Of a stretch of DNA of 19,379 bases, positions 12,936 through 19,379 are shown piece by piece. The DNA lies in contig JBOFFC010000028.1 of assembly GCA_051648405.1 (NCBI GenBank), positions 1 to 19,379 of the forward strand, written 5' to 3'. The stretch's first letter is position 1. Every line of letters starts with the position of its first letter. The notes beneath the pieces are model-generated. The model was not told where the DNA came from and ran no database searches. It was given only the letters and a program-made list of their open reading frames with translations. Made by a program: the position numbers and the translations under genes. Source of the stretch: JBOFFC01 sp051648405. GTDB lineage: Bacteria > Planctomycetota > Planctomycetia > Pirellulales > Lacipirellulaceae.

Positions 12936-14480
12936 CTACTCCTTCATGCTCATTAAGAACTCCGCATTCGTCTTCGTCTTGATCAGGCGGTTGACGAGCA
13001 GCTCCATCGCGTCGGGGGGGTTCATCTCGCTGAGGACGCGCCGCAGCAGGCCGACGCGCCGGTGCTCTTCGGGATCCATCAGCATCTCCTCGCGACGCGT
13101 GCCGCTGCGGGCGACGTCGATCGACGGGTAGATCCGCTTCTCGACCAGGCGGCGGTCGAGCACGATCTCTTGGTTGCCGGTCCCCTTGAACTCCTCGAAG
13201 ATCACCTCGTCCATGCGGCTGCCGGTCTCGACGAGGGCCGTGGCAATGATCGTCAGCGAGCCCCCCTCCTCGACCTTGCGGGCCGAGCCGAAGAACCGCT
13301 TGGGCCGTTGCATGGCGTTGGCGTCGATGCCGCCGGAGAGGATCTTGCCGCTGGGGGGGCACTCCGAGTTCCAGGCCCGCGCCAGGCGCGTGATCGAGTC
13401 GAGGAAGATCACCACGTCGCGGCCGTACTCGACCATCCGCTTGGCCTTCTCGATCACCATCTCCGAGACCTGGATGTGCCGTGCGGCGGGCTCGTCGAAG
13501 GTGCTGCTGATGACCTCGCAGTTGGGGCCCTTCACCTCGCGCTCCATGTCGGTGACCTCTTCGGGTCGCTCGTCGATCAGGAGCATCATGACGTAGGCGT
13601 CGGGGTAGTTGGCCAGCACGCTGCGGGCCATCTTCTGCATCAGGATCGTCTTCCCCGCGCGGGGCGGGCTGACGATCAGGCCGCGCTGGCCGAAGCCGAT
13701 CGGCACGATCATATCGACGACCCGCATCGCGACCTCGTCGGCCGTCGTCTCGAGGCTAATGCGCGAGTCGGGGTGGACGGCGGTCAGGTCGTCGTAGCTG
13801 ACCTTCTTGGTCAGCATGTTGGGGTCGTCGTCGTTGATCGACTCGACGCGCAGCAGCGCGAAGTACCGCTCGTTCTCCTTCGGCGGGCGGATCGTGCCGG
13901 CGACCGTGTTGCCGTTCCGCAGGTTGAAGCGGCGGATCTGGCTCGGCGAGACGTAGATGTCGTCCGGGCAGGAGAGGTAGTGGTAGTCGGGGCTGCGCAG
14001 GAAGCCGAAGCCGTCGGGGAGGATTTCGAGCGTCCCCTGCCCGAACATCATCCCGTTGAGCTTCACCCGCTCTTTCAGGATCCGGAAGATTAGGTCCTGC
14101 TTCTTGAGCGCGGCGGGGTTCTCGACCCCCTCCTCGACGGCGATCTCGATCAGCTCCGGCATCGAGCAGGCTTGCAGCTCGGCGACGTGGACGTTGCTGT
14201 CGGGCTCGCCCGACTTGACGATCTGCGCGCCGGACCTGCGGACACGCTCGGCCGCCTTGTCGAGCTCCTCGGCGATCGACAGCGGTTCCTCACGGTCGAG
14301 CTGGCGGAGCAGCTCGGCGTCGATCGGCGTGCTCGGGGGCTGCGGGCCGAACGACCGGCGGCGCTGGAAGTGGTGGCCACCCGTCCCCGACGGACCAGCG
14401 CCCGACGCCCCGTGTCCGGCGAGCGGCCCGGGGGAGCGGTGGGTTTCGCGCCGGGCGTCGCGGTCGTTGGTATCTGCCAT
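12936..14480 (-). CDS. rho: Transcription termination factor Rho
   Basis: 514-residue Rho, the hexameric RNA helicase that ends transcription. An N-terminal extension of about 100 residues (Gly/His/Arg/Pro-rich to residue 50) precedes the Rho N-terminal helical region (104-140) and the cold-shock-like RNA-binding domain, GTLEILPDGFGFLRS (149-163). The ATPase core has Walker A SPPRAGKT (271-278), Walker B VVIFLD (356-361), the secondary RNA-binding Q-loop LSGGIDANAMQRPKRFFG (381-398), and GTGNQEIVLDRR plus SGTRREE near the end. AGGAG stands 9 nt before the ATG. The extension may add RNA contacts, as in other Rho proteins with inserted N-terminal regions; this is inference. The long leader upstream is described separately. 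Confidence 0.98.
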   Translation of the reverse strand: MADTNDRDARRETHRSPGPLAGHGASGAGPSGTGGHHFQRRRSFGPQPPSTPIDAELLRQLDREEPLSIAEELDKAAERVRRSGAQIVKSGEPDSNVHVAELQACSMPELIEIAVEEGVENPAALKKQDLIFRILKERVKLNGMMFGQGTLEILPDGFGFLRSPDYHYLSCPDDIYVSPSQIRRFNLRNGNTVAGTIRPPKENERYFALLRVESINDDDPNMLTKKVSYDDLTAVHPDSRISLETTADEVAMRVVDMIVPIGFGQRGLIVSPPRAGKTILMQKMARSVLANYPDAYVMMLLIDERPEEVTDMEREVKGPNCEVISSTFDEPAARHIQVSEMVIEKAKRMVEYGRDVVIFLDSITRLARAWNSECPPSGKILSGGIDANAMQRPKRFFGSARKVEEGGSLTIIATALVETGSRMDEVIFEEFKGTGNQEIVLDRRLVEKRIYPSIDVARSGTRREEMLMDPEEHRRVGLLRRVLSEMNPPDAMELLVNRLIKTKTNAEFLMSMKE

Positions 14481-15046
14481 GACGGATAGCTCCTGGATCG
14501 CTACTGCCCGGCGCGAGCGGGGGCGCGGGCTGTTGGGGGAGTAGTGGGCGCGGGGTGCGCCGGGGGTTGCAGGTTGAAAAGAAGCGGCCGCAGCGCGGGG
14601 CGGCGGACGCTTTTCAGCGGAGGGGCCGTGTCGGAAAGATCAGCGTCGGGCGACGCCGTAATCGGAGGGATCGGTCGTGGAGAGAGCGGGGCGCTCGGCG
14701 GGATGGATCGAAGCGTAAGGACGACGGCGGAAGAACGCGCTACGACGGGATCGGATTGGTTGCCGTCGCGGCCGCGCGGGCGGCTCGCGACTGGCGAGGA
14801 TCGAGGAGGGCGAATCGGCGGGATGAATCGGCGGGTGGGGCGATGAGAAGCAGCGTTGCCCCGAAGCTTGAGTATGCCAAACCAACCGATGCGTTGGTAG
14901 CGATTTCGGAGCGAGTTGGGGGTTTTCGCCTAAAATCGCTGCCCCACCACCTGCGTGGGGCCCTGTCGGTCGCAGGCCGTCGCAGGCCGTTGGCCCGGGC
15001 GAACGGCGCGTCCCCGAACAGAGTCGCCCGGGTGTGTGACGTCCGA
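14481..15046 (-). promoter_or_regulatory. rho: Long gene-free rho leader, C-rich, with small repeats
   Basis: 566 bp between coaE and rho with no credible gene. On the rho mRNA strand the 180 nt at 14641-14820 contain by hand count about 83 C against 44 G, the C-over-G bias typical of Rho-loading (rut) sequence. Small structures, given as plus-strand bases: GAATCGGCGGG twice (14812-14822 and 14825-14835), ACCAAC/GTTGGT hairpin (14881-14898), CCCCAC/GTGGGG hairpin (14942-14960), tandem CGCAGGCCGT (14971-14990), and CCCGGGCGA/TCGCCCGGG (14994-15002 with 15024-15032). The last two may end coaE transcripts. No promoter was identified with confidence. Confidence 0.5.
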
Positions 15047-15655
15047 TCAGCCCGCGCCGCCGACGACGAACCGCCGCCAAGCGGCTTCTACCGCTTGCGA
15101 GGCCTCCTCGGGCGCCCCCCCCGGGACAACGAAATCGGCCCGCCGACGCTTCTCATCGATGGGCGTTTGTGCCCCTTCCCGCTGGGAGAACGCCTCGTCG
15201 GTCCACCCGCGGCGCCGAGCCCGCTCGCGGCGAACCTCGCCCGGCGTATCGACGAACAGCACGGCGTCACACTCCCGGTCCCAGCCCGACTCGTAGAGCA
15301 GCGGAACGTCGAGGACCGCCGCCGGGGCCTCGGCCAACCGGGCGGCATCGAGCTCCGCGCGGAGCAGCTCGCGGACCCGCGGGTGGACCAGCCCCTCCAG
15401 GAACTGGCGCTCGGCCAGCGCCTCGGCCCCGTCGCCGAACACCCGCCGGGCGACCTCCCCCCGCCGGACGGCGCCCGCCTCGTCGAGGACCTGGACTCCC
15501 CAGCGATCGACGAGCGCGCCAACAACGCCGGGCTCAGCGAGCACGGCGTGGGCGTGTTGATCGGCGTCGAGCAGCACGGCGCCGCGCTCGGCGAGCAGCC
15601 CGGCCACGAACGACTTGCCGCTGGCGATCCCGCCGGTGAGGCCGAGGACGATCAC
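15047..15655 (-). CDS. coaE: Dephospho-CoA kinase
   Basis: 202-residue P-loop kinase that phosphorylates dephospho-CoA at the ribose 3'-hydroxyl, the last step of coenzyme A synthesis. The P-loop is GLTGGIASGKS (5-15); LLDADQHAH (28-36) carries the catalytic Asp region; LDVPLLYESGW is the CoA-binding family signature; the Arg-rich lid RRERARRRGW follows. The length is standard. It starts at GTG only 3 nt after the stop of the Uma2-like gene, so the two are probably cotranscribed. Confidence 0.95.
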   Translation of the reverse strand: MIVLGLTGGIASGKSFVAGLLAERGAVLLDADQHAHAVLAEPGVVGALVDRWGVQVLDEAGAVRRGEVARRVFGDGAEALAERQFLEGLVHPRVRELLRAELDAARLAEAPAAVLDVPLLYESGWDRECDAVLFVDTPGEVRRERARRRGWTDEAFSQREGAQTPIDEKRRRADFVVPGGAPEEASQAVEAAWRRFVVGGAG

Positions 15656-15658
15656 GCG

Positions 15659-16378
15659 TCAACCACCCGCCGCAAGGCGGAGTCGCTCGCAGAACGCGGC
15701 GTGCTCGGGTGAGGCAATGCCTTGCATGGCGACTTCGAGCACTCGCCGCATGTCCCCCGCTAGCAGCGCTCGCCCGTCGAGCCACAGCCCGGGGAACGTG
15801 TCACTGCGGAGCAAGCCCTCCCCGTCTTCGGTAAGCGGATCGTAGGCGGCGCCGCGACGGATGAACCAGTCGAGCACGCGGTCCTCGGTGCGCCACACGA
15901 CGTACTCGCGGACACCGGCCGCGAGGAACACCTGCTTCTTGTCGTGGAGGTCGTAGCTCGCCGACGACGCCGAGACCTCGGCGACGAATTCGGGCGGCCC
16001 CGCGGCGTAGGCTCCGTCGTATGACGACTGGCCACCAGCGGTGGGGACGACCCGCAGATAGGCATCGGGCTGCGGGACGTTGCGCCGGTCGAATCGCACC
16101 GTCGAGTTGTCGGCGACCTCGACCAACGGGGTGTACGCTCGATAGACCGTGAGCCAGCCGATAAGGTCGGCGTGCGGAGCGCCGTGGTGGACGACGGAGA
16201 CGGGGGAGGCCATCAGGTACACGACTCCATCGATTAGCTCCGCTTTCTTAAGCTCCGGCATCGCCTCGTGGCGGCGCAGGAACTCGTCCGCACTCAGGCG
16301 GTCGCCGGCCACGAGCGGTGGCGTCCCCGTCAGGCAGGGGGTCTCGAAGAACGAAGTGATCTCGGTTTCCGTAGCCAT
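15659..16378 (-). CDS. Uma2 family endonuclease-like protein (DUF820)
   Basis: 239-residue protein of the Uma2/DUF820 family, which has a PD-(D/E)xK nuclease-like fold. Visible family parts: LSADEFLRRHEAMPE, KKAELIDGVVYLM, QPDAYLRV (the PD of the catalytic set), PPEFVAEVSASSASYDLHDKK (E...E and Lys region), then VREYVVWRTEDRVLDWF. The pattern is complete, so nuclease activity is plausible, but no cellular function is established for this family, which is greatly expanded in cyanobacteria and planctomycetes. It sits between polA and coaE, 96 bp after polA, and may have its own promoter. Its tail, MRRVLEVAMQGIASPEHAAFCERL, is a helical extension. Confidence 0.88.
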   Translation of the reverse strand: MATETEITSFFETPCLTGTPPLVAGDRLSADEFLRRHEAMPELKKAELIDGVVYLMASPVSVVHHGAPHADLIGWLTVYRAYTPLVEVADNSTVRFDRRNVPQPDAYLRVVPTAGGQSSYDGAYAAGPPEFVAEVSASSASYDLHDKKQVFLAAGVREYVVWRTEDRVLDWFIRRGAAYDPLTEDGEGLLRSDTFPGLWLDGRALLAGDMRRVLEVAMQGIASPEHAAFCERLRLAAGG

Positions 16379-16420
16379 CGCTCGACTCGTTGTGTCGGTG
16401 CGCGGGGCAGTCTCTTGAAT

Positions 16421-16450
16421 AGTCTACATCGGCCGCTGGTCGCGAGCCAA
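16421..16450 (-). promoter_or_regulatory. Candidate sigma-70 promoter for the Uma2 gene
   Basis: On the minus strand TTGGCT (16445-16450) and TAGACT (16421-16426) are 18 bp apart, each with four of six consensus bases, 42 nt before the Uma2 start. This is a weak match, reported because the flanking DNA is otherwise GC-rich. Confidence 0.3.
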
Positions 16451-16474
16451 ACCGAAACGCTGGTGCGGCCCCCC

Positions 16475-19279
16475 TCAGCAATCAGCCCACGTCAGCCCGG
16501 TCGCCAAGTCCACTGACAGCGGCACACGGAGCGACGCCACCCCCTGCATTTCTTCGCGGACGATCGCTTCGAGCTGCGTTAGCTCCCCCTCGGGGGCGTC
16601 GAGGACCAGTTCGTCGTGGATCTGCAAGACGAGCTTCGCGCGGAGCCCCTCGTCGCGCAGCCTACGGTGCACACCCAGCATCGCCAGCTTGATCAGGTCG
16701 GCGGCGGTCCCCTGGATCACCGTGTTGACCGCCGTGCGTTCGGGGAGGTTCATCTGCGGCGGCTGAAGGGCGCCGAACAGCGACCCGCGTGGGGCCTCGG
16801 GGCGACGCACGCCGCTGATCGCGCGGCGGCGGCCGAGGAGCGTCTCGACGTACCCCTGCTTGGCGCAGACTGCGAGCGTGTCGACAAGGAACTCCGCCAC
16901 CCCCGGGTACCGCGCGAAGTAGTCGCCAATGAACCGCGCAGCGGCCTCCTTGGGGATCCCGAGCGCCTTGCTGAGGCCAAACGGGCTCTGGCCGTAAAGG
17001 ATGCCGAAGTTGACGGCTTTCGCCGCGCGGCGCTGGTCGGACGTCACCTCGTCGAGCGGGACGCCGTTCACTTGACTGGCGACGATCGCGTGGACGTCGA
17101 GCCCGTCAGCGAACGCCCGGCAGAGCGTCTCGTCCTGCGAGAAGTGCGCCAGCACGCGGAGCTCGATCTGCGAGTAGTCGGCCGCCAGCAGCCGCCACCC
17201 CGCGTCACCGGCGACGAACGCCGAGCGGATCAGCCGCCCTTCTTCGGTGCGGATCGGGATGTTCTGCAGGTTGGGGTCGCTCGCGCTGAGTCGCCCCGTG
17301 GCGGCGACCACCTGGTTGAACGAGCAGTGGACGCGGCCGGTCGTCGGGTGGATCAGCCCGGGTAGCGCATCGACGTAAGTCCCCTTGAGCTTCGCGAACT
17401 GGCGGTGCTCGACGATCAGCCGCGGTAGCGGGTGGTCGTGCTCGGCGGCGAGCTGGTCGAGCACCTCGGCGTCGGTGCTGGGCCCGGTCTTGGTGCGCTT
17501 CAGCACCGGCAGGCGCAGCTCCTGGTAGAGCACTTCGGCGAGCTGCTTGGGCGAGGCGAGGTTGAACGGGTGGCCGACGACCGTCTCGATCTCGACCGCC
17601 AAGTCGTGCATCCGCGCGCCGAACCGCCCGCTGAGCTCGGCGAGGCGGTCCGGATCGACGCGGATGCCGTTCCACTCCATCTCGGCGAGCACCTCGACGA
17701 GCGGCGTCTCGAGGTCTTCGGCGAGCGGCAGCAAGCCGGCCTCGTCGAGTCGTTGGTGCAGGATCGGCCAGAGGCGGATCGGCACGTCGGCGTCCTCGGC
17801 GGCGTACTCCGCGACCGCCGCAACGGGCGCCTCATCCATCCGCTTCTGGTTTTTCCCCGAGCCGATCAGTTCCGCGATCTTGATCGTCTCGTGGCCGAGG
17901 TGGCGAGCGGCGAGGACGTCGAGGTTGTGGTTGCGTTCCCCCGCGTCGAGCAAGTAACTGGCGATCATCGTGTCGAACGCAACGCCGCGGAGCGTTACAC
18001 CGGCGCCACGCAGCACGATCTGGTCGTACTTGACGTTCTGCCCCACCTTGCGGATCGCCGGGTCCTCGAAAATCGGCCCGAGCACTGCGAGCACGTCGGC
18101 GAGCGGCAGCACCCGATCCCCCGCCGGGCCGCGCACGGGGACGTAGCAAGCCTCGCCCGCACCCCACGCGAACGACAGCCCTACGAGCTCCGCGGCGCGG
18201 GGTGAGAGGGCGGTCGTCTCGGTGTCGATCGAGATCGTCTCGCAGCCTCGAAGCTTCTGCGCCAGCTCGGCGAGCGCGTCGGGCGTGTCGACCAGGCGGT
18301 AGTTCGCGCCCCACTCGCTCGGCGTGGTCGGCTTCGCCGCTCCGCCGCCGGCTAGCGCCAGGGCGCGCTCGGCGATGCTGCGGAAGCCGAAGTCCGCGCA
18401 GAGCTCGGCGAGTCGATCGGAGTCGTAGCGGCCGACGCGCCATGCCTGCCAGTCGGGGTCGATCGGCGTGTCGCGGGCGAGCCTGACGAGTTCACGCGAC
18501 AACAGGGCGTCGTCGCGGAAATTCAACAGGTTCTCACGCCGCTTGGCGCCGGCGACCTTGTCAGCGTTCGCGAGGACCCCGTCGAGGTCGCCGTAGGTGT
18601 CGAGCAGCTCCTTGGCGACCTTCGGCCCGATCAGCGGCACGCCGGGGATGTTATCGACCTTGTCCCCCACCAGGGCCTGGAAGTCGATCACCTGGTCGGG
18701 GCGCACCCCCCAGTCGGCGGCGAGCGCAACGTCGTCGTACACGAGGTCCTTGCGCAGGTTGTAGACCGCGACCCGCGGGGAAATCAGTTGGCGGCTGTCT
18801 TTATCCCCGGTCACCAGGCGGCAAGTGGCGTCCCCCCGGTCGCAGAGCTCGGCGATCGTCGCCAGGACGTCGTCCGCCTCGTACCCCGGGACCCCGACGG
18901 CGGGCAAACCGAGGGCCGCGATCACGTCGTTGATCTTGGGAAGCTGCGAGGCGAGCGCCTCGGGCATCTCGCCGCGGTTCCCCTTGTAGGCGGGGTAGAG
19001 GCGGTGGCGGAACGTGTCCCCCGGCAGGTCCATCGCGCAGACCAGGCAGTCGGGGCGCTTCTCTTCGAGGATCTTCAGCAGGTCCTTCGTGAAGCCGAAA
19101 ACGGCGTTCACGGGCTCGCCGCGGGGGCTCGTCATCTCGGGGATGGCGTGGAACACCTGGAAGACCAGGGAGAGCGTGTCCACGACGTAGACGGTCGATC
19201 CGGCCGGCGGGAGGGCCATCGCGGCCGAGTCCGGACCGGGAGCTGCCGGGGGGGAGGGGATCGCGTCGGCCGGGGGCAT
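16475..19279 (-). CDS. polA: DNA polymerase I
   Basis: 934-residue three-domain DNA polymerase I for primer removal and gap filling. The 5'-nuclease domain (about 28-300) includes GYEADD, TGDKDSRQL and GDKVDNIPGVPLIGPKVA. The 3'-5' proofreading domain (about 328-515) is intact: DTE (Asp352, Glu354), QNVKYD (Asp419) and YAAED (Asp496). The polymerase domain has motif A LLAADYSQIELR (Asp701), motif B RRAAKAVNFGILYG (Phe at the dNTP/ddNTP selectivity position, as in E. coli) and motif C QIHDELVLD (Asp889). An insertion of roughly 14 residues relative to E. coli lies at about 822-846, before NLPERTAVN. The ATG at 19279 is chosen, with AGAGGG 8 nt upstream; a TTG directly precedes it in frame. The first 25 residues are Pro/Ala-rich and variable. 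Confidence 0.98.
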   Translation of the reverse strand: MPPADAIPSPPAAPGPDSAAMALPPAGSTVYVVDTLSLVFQVFHAIPEMTSPRGEPVNAVFGFTKDLLKILEEKRPDCLVCAMDLPGDTFRHRLYPAYKGNRGEMPEALASQLPKINDVIAALGLPAVGVPGYEADDVLATIAELCDRGDATCRLVTGDKDSRQLISPRVAVYNLRKDLVYDDVALAADWGVRPDQVIDFQALVGDKVDNIPGVPLIGPKVAKELLDTYGDLDGVLANADKVAGAKRRENLLNFRDDALLSRELVRLARDTPIDPDWQAWRVGRYDSDRLAELCADFGFRSIAERALALAGGGAAKPTTPSEWGANYRLVDTPDALAELAQKLRGCETISIDTETTALSPRAAELVGLSFAWGAGEACYVPVRGPAGDRVLPLADVLAVLGPIFEDPAIRKVGQNVKYDQIVLRGAGVTLRGVAFDTMIASYLLDAGERNHNLDVLAARHLGHETIKIAELIGSGKNQKRMDEAPVAAVAEYAAEDADVPIRLWPILHQRLDEAGLLPLAEDLETPLVEVLAEMEWNGIRVDPDRLAELSGRFGARMHDLAVEIETVVGHPFNLASPKQLAEVLYQELRLPVLKRTKTGPSTDAEVLDQLAAEHDHPLPRLIVEHRQFAKLKGTYVDALPGLIHPTTGRVHCSFNQVVAATGRLSASDPNLQNIPIRTEEGRLIRSAFVAGDAGWRLLAADYSQIELRVLAHFSQDETLCRAFADGLDVHAIVASQVNGVPLDEVTSDQRRAAKAVNFGILYGQSPFGLSKALGIPKEAAARFIGDYFARYPGVAEFLVDTLAVCAKQGYVETLLGRRRAISGVRRPEAPRGSLFGALQPPQMNLPERTAVNTVIQGTAADLIKLAMLGVHRRLRDEGLRAKLVLQIHDELVLDAPEGELTQLEAIVREEMQGVASLRVPLSVDLATGLTWADC

Positions 19280-19379
19280 CAACGCGACCCTCTAGGGGGG
19301 AGATCCGGGGCGCGGCCCCCCTGCGCGGGAGCTGGGCCGCTCGCCAGAGAGGCCCCCAACCGTGCCGACCGTCGCAACC

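Noticed and set aside
14544..15712. Plus-strand open frames over the rho leader and coaE
   Set aside because: Arg/Gly-rich composition without motifs; they are by-products of high GC and the antisense of coaE.

Overview
The window is high-GC DNA that most likely comes from a planctomycete of the order Pirellulales. The strongest evidence is a DUF1559 protein (pilin-like N-terminus plus the C-terminal H-x-G-G...DGS signature), a family almost confined to Planctomycetota. A planctomycete-type secreted Gly/Pro-rich protein, frequent GTG/TTG starts and many small intergenic palindromes agree with this. The taxonomic call is inference from gene content; no rRNA or tRNA gene was recognised in the window.

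Left part (1-9420). A Gly/Pro-rich secreted protein on the minus strand diverges from a long plus-strand run. First come a guanine-deaminase-like nucleobase deaminase and a short AMP-nucleosidase-like protein. A structured repeat element follows. Next is a surface or secretion operon made of a small lipoprotein, the DUF1559 protein and an exported endonuclease/exonuclease/phosphatase protein, the last two joined by an ATGA overlap. Then comes a nucleoside catabolism cluster: two tandem purine nucleoside phosphorylases, a pyrimidine nucleoside phosphorylase and cytidine deaminase. Together the six salvage enzymes would release bases from nucleosides and AMP, recover ribose phosphates, deaminate cytidine to uridine and guanine to xanthine. 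The two PNPs differ at the residue that sets 6-oxo versus 6-amino purine preference (Asp236 in the first, Asn244 in the second), which suggests divided substrates.

Right part (9421-19279, all minus strand). Housekeeping genes run leftward in two groups. One is polA, an Uma2-family nuclease-like gene, coaE and rho; the other is ribH, nusB and ftsY. Between the groups (about 11560-12915) lies a repeat-rich patch: a RAYT-type (REP-associated tyrosine) HUH transposase and a low-GC one-helix membrane protein, bracketed by four copies of a roughly 45-bp palindromic repeat in alternating orientation. This looks like a REP/RAYT system and is the most distinctive mobile feature here.

Regulatory points. 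rho has a leader of about 566 nt with no gene; part of it is markedly C-rich and G-poor on the mRNA strand, as expected for autogenous Rho control. Several hairpins lie inside likely operons (between the PNPs, and between ribH and nusB). cdd and ftsY converge with abutting stop codons and no intergenic space.
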